Shown here in pieces: positions 1 to 5,679 of a DNA stretch of 5,944 nucleotides. The position numbers and the translations under genes were made by a program. The stretch comes from CBDULX01 sp965368175. GTDB taxonomy: Bacteria; Pseudomonadota; Gammaproteobacteria; SZUA-229. Below the pieces are notes generated by a model. The model was not told where the DNA came from. It saw only the letters and a list, made by a program, of their open reading frames with translations, and did not search any database. Each line of letters starts with the position of its first letter. The stretch's first letter is position 1. The DNA lies in the NCBI GenBank assembly GCA_965368175.1, contig CBDULX010000188.1, forward strand, positions 1 through 5,944, given 5' to 3'.

Positions 1-1014
1 GGTATTCCCTTTTTTAGCACCCAGATGGGTAAAGGCGTGGTGGATGAGCGCCATCCGCTGTTTCTGGGCAATGCCTCGCTCTCCAGTGATGACTATCTGC
101 ATAGAGCCATTGAAGCGGCGGACCTGATTATCAATGTGGGTCATGATGTCGTAGAAAAACCGCCGTTCATTATGGGGCGACGTCAGAAGGGCAGCCCTGA
201 TGTTGAAGGTGCCGCACATGCCGGTTCCGCCAGGGTGATTCATCTGAATTACACGACCGCAGCCATAGATGCCGTTTATCATCCCCAGCAGGGAATTATC
301 GGTGATATTGCCGACAGCATCGAGCGCCTGACCGAAACGATCTCTGTACAGAAACACTGGGACTTTGCCCGATTTATGGAAGTAAAAAAGCACCTTGATC
401 TGCATTTGCTTGAAGGCGTGGATGATGATCGTTTCCCTGTTTATCCACAACGACTGGTGGCGGATGTGCGTAAGGTAATGCCCGACGATGGCATCATCGC
501 TCTGGATAATGGTATTTACAAAATCTGGTTCGCTCGCAACTATCGGGCACACCAGACCAATACCGTTCTGCTGGATAACGCGCTGGCCTCTATGGGTGCG
601 GGACTGCCTTCAGCAATTGCGGTAAAAATCGTTAATCCCGACCGGCGGGTCATGGCTATCTGCGGTGACGGGGGTTTTATGATGAACTCCCAGGAAATGG
701 AAACGGCGGTCAGGCTTGGGCTGGATCTGGTGGTACTGATCCTGCGGGATAACGCCTACGGTATGATCAAATGGAAACAGGCGAACATGGGCTTCGATGA
801 TTTTGGTCTCGATTATGGCAACCCTGATTTTGTTCAGTACGCAAGCAGTTATGGCGCTCACGGTCATCGTCTGGAGTCAACGGCATCACTGGCAGCCCTG
901 CTTGAGGAATGTTTCAACACACCCGGGGTACACCTGGTGGATGTGCCGGTGGATTACAGCGACAATGACCGGATACTTAATCATGAAATAAAAGAAAAGA
1001 GTCATCAAATTTAG
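1..1014 (+). CDS. Acetolactate synthase large-subunit-like ThDP enzyme, 5'-truncated by the window edge
   Basis: The reading frame is open from base 1 (GIPFFSTQMGKG...), so the ATG at 25 is an internal Met and not the start. The visible 337 residues correspond to the central domain (about residues 1-105) and the C-terminal ThDP-binding domain (about 140-315). With a usual family length near 550, about 210 residues of the N-terminal PYR domain lie outside the window. The ThDP/Mg motif begins with GDGG at visible residues 222-225 and ends at RDNAYGM (249-255). The second metal-ligand position, 27 residues after D223, is Asp250. This matches the Asp pair of FAD-independent catabolic acetolactate synthases (Klebsiella BudB type), not the Asn of biosynthetic AHAS. 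The family condenses two pyruvates to 2-acetolactate with CO2 release in the cytoplasm. The downstream aldehyde dehydrogenase leaves open a 2-oxoacid decarboxylase or carboligase with another substrate. The family call is firm; the substrate is inferred. Confidence 0.9.
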   Translation, partial: GIPFFSTQMGKGVVDERHPLFLGNASLSSDDYLHRAIEAADLIINVGHDVVEKPPFIMGRRQKGSPDVEGAAHAGSARVIHLNYTTAAIDAVYHPQQGIIGDIADSIERLTETISVQKHWDFARFMEVKKHLDLHLLEGVDDDRFPVYPQRLVADVRKVMPDDGIIALDNGIYKIWFARNYRAHQTNTVLLDNALASMGAGLPSAIAVKIVNPDRRVMAICGDGGFMMNSQEMETAVRLGLDLVVLILRDNAYGMIKWKQANMGFDDFGLDYGNPDFVQYASSYGAHGHRLESTASLAALLEECFNTPGVHLVDVPVDYSDNDRILNHEIKEKSHQI

Positions 1015-1018
1015 GAGG
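1012..1018 (+). promoter_or_regulatory. Shine-Dalgarno overlapping the upstream stop codon
   Basis: The sequence TAGGAGG contains the stop codon of the ThDP enzyme (TAG, 1012-1014) and a near-perfect ribosome binding site, four bases before the ATG at 1023. This fixes the start of the aldehyde dehydrogenase and implies translational coupling, because ribosomes terminating on the first gene cover the initiation site of the second. Confidence 0.85.
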
Positions 1019-1022
1019 CCGC

Positions 1023-2456
1023 ATGTCAACACTATTCAAGTCACTCATTGCTGGCAATAGTCCTGTCGCAGGTCGCAAGACAGTGCTAGCACCTTTTGAC
1101 GGTGCACCGATCGCCGACATTGAAACCACCGGCAGCGATGGTGCCGAGATGGCACTGGCCACGGCATACCGGTTATACCGTGATCGCAGCAGCTGGCTTA
1201 CGCTGCCACAGCGCATCGAAATCCTGGAGAAAACGGCTGTTATCATGGGGGAACGCGCCGAGATACTTGCCATCGAAGCTGCACGTGAGGGCGGCAAACC
1301 CCTGATCGACTCCCGGGTTGAAGTCACTCGGGCCATTGACAGTATCCGAATATGTATCGACTGTATGCGCACCGATGGTGGAGAAGCCATCCCTATGGGG
1401 ATTAATGCCGCATCCACAGGCAAGCAGGCCTTCACAATCTCGGAGCCCATTGGTGTAGTAGTGGCGATCAGCGCCTTCAATCACCCGCTAAACCTCATCA
1501 CTCATCAGGTTGGGCCAGCCATAGCTGCCGGATGCCCGGTTATTGTAAAACCGGCTGAGGACACTCCGCTGTCCTGTTTTCGTTTTGTCGAAATCTTACG
1601 GGAAGCAGGCTTGCCGAATGAATGGTGTCAGGCGCTGGTTACCGACAACCGTGATGTCGCTACCCAGCTTGTCACCGATGAACGTGTTGGATTCCTGAGT
1701 TTTATTGGCAGTGCAAAAGTGGGCTGGATGCTACGATCAAAACTGGCCGCAGGTGCACGCTGTGCCCTGGAGCACGGTGGCGCGGCACCGGTGATCGTAA
1801 CCGAAGATGCAGATATCGAAGACGCCCTGCCCAAACTCTTAAAGGGTGGTTTTTATCATGCCGGCCAGGTTTGCGTCTCGGTACAACGTATTTTTGCTCA
1901 TCAGTCTATCGCCCGCGAGCTTGCCACGAAGCTGGCTGAAGGTGCGCAACGGCTGGTGATTGGCGACCCGACCCTGCCCGACACCGAAATAGGCCCGCTT
2001 ATCCGGCCCGCCGAAGTCGAACGTATTACGCAATGGGTTATCGAAGCCATTAGCGAGGGTGCTGAATGCCTGGCTGGAGGAAATGCACTCTCGGAAACCA
2101 CCCATGAATGCACCGTTCTGTATGAGCCCTCATCCACCAGTAAAGTCAGCACCGAAGAGATTTTTGGCCCGGTGATCTGTGTCTATTCCTATGCCGATAT
2201 AAACGAAGCTATCGCAAAAGCGAATAGCCTTCCCTGGTCTTTCCAGGCGGCTGTGTTTTCCAGGAATATAAAGACCGCCATGGATGCCTGCCGCAATCTG
2301 GATGCCTCAGCAGTTATGGTCAACGACCATACCGCGTTTAGAGTAGACTGGATGCCATTTTCCGGACTGCGCGAATCAGGCCTGGGAACAGGCGGAATAC
2401 CTTATACATTTCACGACATGCAAATCAGCAAGATGGTAGTTATGAATTTACAGTAA
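1023..2456 (+). CDS. NAD(P)-dependent aldehyde dehydrogenase, ALDH21/lactaldehyde-dehydrogenase-like
   Basis: This 477-residue protein has the usual full length of a cytoplasmic ALDH and all its catalytic landmarks. These are the oxyanion Asn153 (SAFNHPLNL), the cofactor-binding Lys176 (VKPAED), FIGS at 227-230 in place of the common FTGS, the general base Glu250 (LEHGG), the nucleophile Cys284 (GQVCVSVQR) and EEIFGPV at 378-384. Glu250 and Cys284 are 34 residues apart, as in ALDH2. The His in LEHGG replaces the usual Leu. The C-terminal SGLRESGLGTGG segment is typical of the lactaldehyde, glyceraldehyde and phosphonoacetaldehyde dehydrogenase branches. It oxidises an aldehyde to an acid using NAD(P). 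Coupling to the ThDP enzyme suggests the aldehyde derives from 2-oxoacid chemistry, for example acetaldehyde or lactaldehyde. The ATG at 1023 is supported by the strong ribosome site. The enzyme class is certain; the substrate is not established. Confidence 0.92.
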   Translation: MSTLFKSLIAGNSPVAGRKTVLAPFDGAPIADIETTGSDGAEMALATAYRLYRDRSSWLTLPQRIEILEKTAVIMGERAEILAIEAAREGGKPLIDSRVEVTRAIDSIRICIDCMRTDGGEAIPMGINAASTGKQAFTISEPIGVVVAISAFNHPLNLITHQVGPAIAAGCPVIVKPAEDTPLSCFRFVEILREAGLPNEWCQALVTDNRDVATQLVTDERVGFLSFIGSAKVGWMLRSKLAAGARCALEHGGAAPVIVTEDADIEDALPKLLKGGFYHAGQVCVSVQRIFAHQSIARELATKLAEGAQRLVIGDPTLPDTEIGPLIRPAEVERITQWVIEAISEGAECLAGGNALSETTHECTVLYEPSSTSKVSTEEIFGPVICVYSYADINEAIAKANSLPWSFQAAVFSRNIKTAMDACRNLDASAVMVNDHTAFRVDWMPFSGLRESGLGTGGIPYTFHDMQISKMVVMNLQ

Positions 2457-2530
2457 CCATAAAAAACGGGATCAGCTCACAGTCTGTTGAGCATCAGTTA
2501 AAAGTATATAAAAAAGAACAATATTTTTTC

Positions 2531-2563
2531 TGATATTCAGGGAACCTCTGATCACTCTTTTTT
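2531..2563 (+). terminator. Weak candidate terminator after the aldehyde dehydrogenase
   Basis: A short imperfect stem (TCAG at 2537-2540 with CTGA at 2548-2551, extended by TGA/TCA across a bulge) is followed by TTTTTT at 2558-2563. The T-run and the position in a convergent junction favour a terminator, but the stem is short and AT-rich. Confidence 0.3.
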
Positions 2564-2581
2564 AACATTCAAACTTCCTGA

Positions 2582-2610
2582 AACAGATCCGCGATTGCTG
2601 CAGATCTGTT
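2582..2610 (-). terminator. Hairpin after the D/R/Q-rich gene, possible terminator
   Basis: AACAGATC (2582-2589) and GATCTGTT (2603-2610) form a perfect 8-bp stem. After one mismatch, two or three more inner pairs are possible. It lies 16 bases past the stop codon of the minus-strand gene, where a terminator is expected. Only a short TTT follows on the minus strand, so intrinsic termination would be weak. The rest of the 170-base convergent junction (2457-2626) shows nothing else beyond a 5-bp stem at 2475-2492. Confidence 0.4.
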
Positions 2611-2626
2611 CCCGGTACTCCGCGGC

Positions 2627-2902
2627 TTATTGATGAATCCTGTCCTGATCACGATCCTGGTCTGGTACTTCCAGCCGATCTCGTTCCCGGTCCCTGTCAC
2701 GGTCCTGAATATCATCTTCAATGTCCTGAAGATGATCCCGATCACGAACACGGTCCCGGATCTGATCGGGGTCCTCCTGTAGCTGGTCCTGGAGCTGCGT
2801 TCTGTCTCTGGTTTGATCTACTGCCAGTACGGAGCCTGATATCAAAATACTGCCACCTGCCAGTAACAGTGCCAATAACTGAGTGAATGATCGGCGTTTC
2901 AT
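2627..2902 (-). CDS. Small exported Asp/Arg/Gln-rich low-complexity protein
   Basis: The 91-residue product starts with a clear Sec signal peptide: MKRR, a hydrophobic core (residues 9-22) and a VLA cleavage site after Ala27. The predicted mature part is 64 residues, of which 19 are Asp, 13 Arg, 11 Gln and 4 Glu, with no Lys and no Cys. Runs such as DRDRDRERDR alternate acidic and basic residues. Sparse Leu/Ile/Val residues, often three to seven apart, would suit a long charged alpha-helix or coiled coil in the periplasm. The start is firmly supported by AGGAGGTG at 2907-2914, a full match to the anti-Shine-Dalgarno, four bases from the ATG. The gene stands alone, convergent with the aldehyde dehydrogenase, behind a possible FNR-dependent promoter. 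Similar QDRDRIHQ-type exported proteins occur in proteobacteria as hypothetical proteins, from memory. The function is unknown; ion binding or an envelope scaffold are guesses only. Confidence 0.8.
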   Translation of the reverse strand: MKRRSFTQLLALLLAGGSILISGSVLAVDQTRDRTQLQDQLQEDPDQIRDRVRDRDHLQDIEDDIQDRDRDRERDRLEVPDQDRDQDRIHQ

Positions 2903-2958
2903 GATGCACCTCCTATAGTATGTTTATCATTTACATCGTCTTTCAATATATTAAACGC

Positions 2959-3002
2959 TTTATACGACTCTCGAGTTCCACCTATATATTGATGTAGATC
3001 AT
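2959..3002 (-). promoter_or_regulatory. Candidate FNR/Anr-dependent class II promoter of the D/R/Q-rich gene
   Basis: On the + strand, TTGAT-GTAG-ATCAT (2989-3002) matches 9 of 10 defined positions of the FNR/Anr consensus TTGAT-N4-ATCAA. On the minus strand a TATAAA hexamer (2964 to 2959) would place transcription start near 2952. The box centre (2995.5) then falls about 43 bases upstream, close to the -41.5 of class II FNR promoters, and the leader would be about 50 bases. The match and spacing are seen in the sequence; regulation is inferred. Confidence 0.5.
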
Positions 3003-3156
3003 AATCAAACATGTTTTTATTATCATGTGCCAGCATTCGTTAAAGGGGGAGTAACCGAGTTTTATCAAACACGATAGCTTGAAAGGACATATACAATAAA
3101 ATTTCATTATTCCGGCAGCATAACCATCCCGACATACAGGAAACCCCTGCACATTA

Positions 3157-3323
3157 GTCATCTCGACTGAAGCGATAGCAGAAGGGACGACTAAATGACG
3201 TAGGAGGTACGATTCCAGGGAAAAAATCGATACGACCACAGGGACAGCGACCGAGAGATCTGAGACTTTGATGTGAAATACGATCAAAGTCTTGCAAGAT
3301 CCCTTCGCTTCGATCAATATGAC
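3157..3323. repeat. Imperfect palindromic intergenic element (MITE- or REP-like)
   Basis: The element is bounded by GTCAT (3157-3161) and its complement ATGAC (3319-3323). Further arm matches are GAAGCGA (3169-3175) with TCGCTTC (3305-3311) and GAAGGGA (3181-3187) with TCCCTTC (3300-3306). The inner part has a perfect 10-bp stem, AGACTTTGAT (3263-3272) with ATCAAAGTCT (3283-3292), around a 10-base loop, with GATCT/AGATC outside it. The left arm can also fold on itself (TTAGTC 3154-3159 with GACTAA 3189-3194). The arm pattern resembles GTCAT...CGA...GAAGCGAAG...GATCT dispersed repeats seen in many bacterial genomes, from memory. No transposase or clear target duplication is visible, and copy number cannot be judged from one window. 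Confidence 0.6.
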
Positions 3324-3435
3324 AAGCAGCACTTTAATAGCATGATATGAATTGCCCATGCTTCGAAAAATATCGTTCAGAGGAACATCAGGTGTATTGT
3401 TTTAAGCACTTATTTAACCCGAGAGTAATTTCATT

Positions 3436-4170
3436 ATGATACACCGCACCCGTTTTTTAACGACACTGTTCGCCTGTTTTTGTTTTGGCCTGCTCAATAC
3501 CGGCATATTAAACTCAGCTTATGCCCAGCAGAAAAGCACTAATGAAAAACAACAAACCACAGCCAGCACTATTTACGGCAAGGTCACGAACATTATTAAT
3601 TCTGCCGGTTACACTTATGCTGAAATTGACACAGGTGAAAAGAAAGTATGGGCCGCCGGCCCCGTTACTCCGCTAAAAAATGGTGACATGGTCGCATTTC
3701 CGACAAAAATGCCGATGAAAAACTTTCACAGCAAATCCATGCAACGTGACTTCCCCATTATCTATTTCGTAGACCATTACATTACCGATAAAGAAACATC
3801 TCTCAACGATACCGCAGCCACTGTTTCATCCCAGAATCAGAGCAAAAACCCATTGCCGGCCAAAACGATCAAGACTATCAAAAAAGCAAAAAATGGTCAT
3901 ACTATCGCCGAAATTTATTCTGATAAAATTAAACTTGGTGACAAGACAATACGTGTACGTGGGCAGGTAACCAAATTCACCCCTAATATTCTGGGCAAGA
4001 ACTGGCTCCATATCAGAGACAACAGCACCACAAATGATCTAACGATTACCACCGATAACACGGCTGCAATAGATGATGTTATTATTATCGAAGGTAAACT
4101 TGGACTGAATAAGGATTTTGGTTACGGTTATGTTTATCCGCTTATTATAGAAAACGCCAGTATAAAGTGA
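3436..4170 (+). CDS. Exported two-domain NrfJ-like/OB-fold protein
   Basis: This 244-residue protein carries a Sec signal peptide with a hydrophobic core and an AYA site, giving cleavage after Ala30 and a periplasmic location. Domain 1 (about 46-115) has GKV-x-NIINSAGYTYAEID, KVWAAGP, LKNGDMVAFP and MPMKNFHSKSMQRDF, a pattern seen in proteins annotated as NrfJ-related. A Ser/Thr/Asn/Gln-rich linker (116-142) leads to domain 2 (about 143-243). Domain 2 has IAEIY, KTIRVRGQVTKFTPNILGKN, WLHIRD, NDLTITT and LNKDFGYGY, a strand-rich OB-fold-like pattern also annotated as nucleic-acid or nucleotide binding. Such proteins tend to occur with respiratory cytochromes, but none is in this window. The gene has no Cys-based metal site in its mature part, and its molecular role is unknown. 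The start is supported by GAGAG ten bases before the ATG and by the signal peptide at the N-terminus. It appears monocistronic. Confidence 0.75.
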   Translation: MIHRTRFLTTLFACFCFGLLNTGILNSAYAQQKSTNEKQQTTASTIYGKVTNIINSAGYTYAEIDTGEKKVWAAGPVTPLKNGDMVAFPTKMPMKNFHSKSMQRDFPIIYFVDHYITDKETSLNDTAATVSSQNQSKNPLPAKTIKTIKKAKNGHTIAEIYSDKIKLGDKTIRVRGQVTKFTPNILGKNWLHIRDNSTTNDLTITTDNTAAIDDVIIIEGKLGLNKDFGYGYVYPLIIENASIK

Positions 4171-4172
4171 TA

Positions 4173-4209
4173 ATCAGTATAAGCATAGAGAGGTACAGGG
4201 CTTACTGAT
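4173..4209 (+). other. Stem-loop just after the NrfJ-like gene
   Basis: ATCAGTA (4173-4179) pairs with TACTGAT (4203-4209), and after a two-base bulge AGC (4182-4184) pairs with GCT (4200-4202), giving ten pairs and a 15-base loop. It begins two bases after the stop codon. No T-run follows, so it may protect the mRNA 3' end or support factor-dependent termination; it is not a classical intrinsic terminator. Confidence 0.4.
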
Positions 4210-4314
4210 GCTTAAAGGCATAACGGATAGTGATCATTAAACGCCTGAAAAATATTGCCAGTTACGTCTGCACAAAGCATGACTAGCCGATTAGCACAAT
4301 AGCGCGAATCGAAA

Positions 4315-4342
4315 CAGTTTCCTCTAATATTAGAAAAAACTG
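4315..4342. promoter_or_regulatory. 28-bp near-perfect palindrome, possible operator
   Basis: The two halves match in 12 of 14 pairs around a centre at 4328.5. The core TCTAATATTAGA (4323-4334) is a perfect 12-bp palindrome, flanked by CAGTTT (4315-4320) and AAACTG (4337-4342). With no loop it suits a dimeric DNA-binding protein better than an RNA hairpin. It lies about 150 bases before ppk2 and about 80 before the proposed promoter. The regulator is unidentified. Confidence 0.4.
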
Positions 4343-4414
4343 CTCTCTGAACAGTATTGGCTTCTAAATAAGTTCCCTGCTCTTATATCTACACCCCTGA
4401 ATTACCCTTTAATA

Positions 4415-4455
4415 TTGACTCTCATCAACAAGAATACGTATATGTGTTCTACACT
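4415..4455 (+). promoter_or_regulatory. Candidate ppk2 promoter with FNR/Anr-like box
   Basis: TTGAC-TCTC-ATCAA (4415-4428) matches 9 of 10 positions of TTGAT-N4-ATCAA. A TACACT -10-like hexamer at 4450-4455 would set transcription start near 4462, placing the box centre (4421.5) about 40-41 bases upstream, the class II FNR position. An alternative reading uses TTGACT (4415-4420) as a sigma-70 -35 element with TATATG (4439-4444) as a poorer -10. Both readings place the promoter here. Confidence 0.45.
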
Positions 4456-4491
4456 TATCAAGATTAGCTTAAATTTCTGTGGAGACTGCAG

Positions 4492-5457
4492 ATGAGTAAA
4501 GACGCAAAATTTACCTTACCCAACATATCAGCTGAACGCGAGAGTCAGGAACTGGTTGAACCTAAGGTACTGAAAGAAATGGGTAAACGTAAGATTTTTA
4601 GCGATGCCAATTATCCTTATCCCGAGAAAATGAAATCCAAAGAATATGAGGCACTGAAAAAGGATTTACAGATTGAAATGGTCAAAATGCAGAACTGGGT
4701 AAAAGAAACAGGCCAAAAGGTTCTTATCCTGTTCGAAGGCCGCGATGCGGCTGGTAAGGGCGGCACAATCAAGCGCATGATGGAACACATGAACCCTCGT
4801 GGTGCCAGGGTCGTGGCCCTGGAAAAACCCAGCGAATTTGAGCAGGGGCAATGGTATTTCCAGCGTTATATCCAGCACCTGCCCAGTGATGGCGAAATTG
4901 TTATGCTAGATCGCTCATGGTACAACCGGGCCGGTGTAGAACGGGTGATGGGCTTTTGCAAACCCGGTGATTATCTGGAGTTCATGCGCCAGGCACCGGA
5001 ACTGGAACGTATGCTGGTTCGCAGTGGCATCAAGTTTTTCAAATTATGGTTTTCCGTCAGTCGCAATGAACAATTCAGACGTTTTCAGGGACGCCAGCAC
5101 GATCCCCTGAAACAATGGAAGTTAAGCCCTATAGACCTGGCCTCACTGGATAAATGGGAGGGTTACACTGAAGCCAAGGAAGCCATGTTCTTCTACACAG
5201 ACACCGCCGATGCGCCCTGGACCGTGGTGAAATCTGACTGTAAGAAACGCGCGCGCATTAATGCCATGCGATTCGTGCTAAGTCACATGGATTACCCAAA
5301 TAAGAATACTGATATCGTCCAGTCACCCGACCCCTTGATCGTGGGTTCTGCCGATACAATCTATGAAAAGGGTGAACATAAGCTTGAAGAAGCTCCAATC
5401 ATAGAAGATCTGCCCAGCCAGACTGAATCATCTGATGAAATTGACAAGCAGGAATAG
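4492..5457 (+). CDS. ppk2: Polyphosphate kinase 2 (PPK2), single-domain, class I-like
   Basis: PPK2 enzymes transfer phosphate between polyphosphate and nucleotides in the cytoplasm; class I members mainly phosphorylate NDP to NTP or run in reverse. The 321-residue protein has the P-loop-kinase core: Walker A FEGRDAAGKGGT (81-92), Walker B with VMLDRSWYNR (137-146) and an Arg/Lys-rich lid, FQGRQHDPLKQWKLSPID (198-215). An N-terminal extension of about 50 residues precedes the fold, and an acidic, probably disordered tail follows (about 290-321). One PPK2 domain rules out the fused class II form, and the GRDAAGKGG loop fits class I better than class III; nucleotide preference cannot be read further. 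The start has GGAGA at 4481-4485, six bases from the ATG. A 71-codon gene follows after six bases and is probably co-transcribed. Possible FNR control would link polyphosphate use to oxygen limitation. Confidence 0.95.
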   Translation: MSKDAKFTLPNISAERESQELVEPKVLKEMGKRKIFSDANYPYPEKMKSKEYEALKKDLQIEMVKMQNWVKETGQKVLILFEGRDAAGKGGTIKRMMEHMNPRGARVVALEKPSEFEQGQWYFQRYIQHLPSDGEIVMLDRSWYNRAGVERVMGFCKPGDYLEFMRQAPELERMLVRSGIKFFKLWFSVSRNEQFRRFQGRQHDPLKQWKLSPIDLASLDKWEGYTEAKEAMFFYTDTADAPWTVVKSDCKKRARINAMRFVLSHMDYPNKNTDIVQSPDPLIVGSADTIYEKGEHKLEEAPIIEDLPSQTESSDEIDKQE

Positions 5458-5463
5458 ATAATC

Positions 5464-5679
5464 ATGCATAAAACACAACATGCCCAGAAAATTGCAGAAC
5501 GCTTTCGCGAGCTGGTCAATGATGCTGGTGATTCTTTAGCCGAAGAACACTATGATGAACTGGTACTGCTCATCGAGGCAGGAATAGATACTGCTCTGGT
5601 GGATCGTCTGGAAAATATCGCCAGTAAATTACAGAAACTGGCCCATGCCATTCGAAACGATGCAGAGCATTTTGACTAG
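5464..5679 (+). CDS. Small acidic helical protein coupled to ppk2, function unknown
   Basis: I do not recognise this 71-residue protein. It begins six bases after the ppk2 stop, and its ribosome site AGGA (5450-5453) lies inside the end of ppk2, so expression is likely coupled. There is no signal peptide, membrane segment or Cys. Two regions look strongly helical, about residues 5-38 (AERFRELVNDAG, EEHYDELVLLIEAG) and 42-70 (TALVDRLENIASKLQKLAHA), with Leu/Ile/Ala spaced for helix packing. A helical hairpin or a small oligomer is plausible. The composition is rich in Asp, Glu and Ala with net negative charge. Placement suggests a role with PPK2, for example an accessory or regulatory subunit, but this is only by association. 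The spacing, ribosome site and regular amphipathic pattern support a real gene. Confidence 0.75.
   Translation: MHKTQHAQKIAERFRELVNDAGDSLAEEHYDELVLLIEAGIDTALVDRLENIASKLQKLAHAIRNDAEHFD

Larger units (their letters stand above)
2903..3435. other. 533-base intergenic region between divergent genes
   Basis: The minus-strand side (2903-3002) holds the ribosome site and FNR-like promoter of the D/R/Q-rich gene. Bases 3003-3156 show only a weak 5-bp stem (ACATG/CATGT, 3009-3028). Bases 3157-3323 are the palindromic repeat described separately. Bases 3324-3435 must contain the promoter of the NrfJ-like gene, but no convincing -35/-10 pair can be picked out. A 125-codon open frame on the minus strand (3359 to 2982) runs through the repeat, lacks a ribosome site and is not considered a gene. 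Confidence 0.7.
4171..4491. other. 321-base gap upstream of ppk2
   Basis: This AT-rich stretch has no open frame with a ribosome site. It holds the 3' stem-loop of the preceding gene (4173-4209), a 28-bp palindrome (4315-4342) and the putative ppk2 promoter (4415-4455), listed separately. Bases 4210-4314 show nothing recognisable. Confidence 0.7.

Noticed and set aside
977..1480. 167-codon minus-strand frame opposite the start of the aldehyde dehydrogenase
   Set aside because: It overlaps a gene with all ALDH catalytic motifs, and its Ser/Arg/Ala/Ile-rich translation is typical of an antisense shadow.
2541..2556. GGAACCTCTGATCACT as a possible insertion-sequence end
   Set aside because: It vaguely resembles some IS termini from memory, but no matching opposite end, target duplication or transposase is present.
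2569..2751. 60-codon minus-strand frame overlapping the D/R/Q-rich gene
   Set aside because: It is another frame of the same low-complexity DNA; the 2627-2902 frame has the signal peptide and the strong ribosome site.
3268..3287. TTGAT and ATCAA half-sites in the repeat as an FNR box
   Set aside because: The half-sites are 10 bases or more apart instead of 4, and they belong to the inner stem of the palindromic element.
2982..3359. 125-codon open frame on the minus strand
   Set aside because: It has no ribosome site before its ATG, runs through the palindromic repeat, and its translation has no domain-like pattern.
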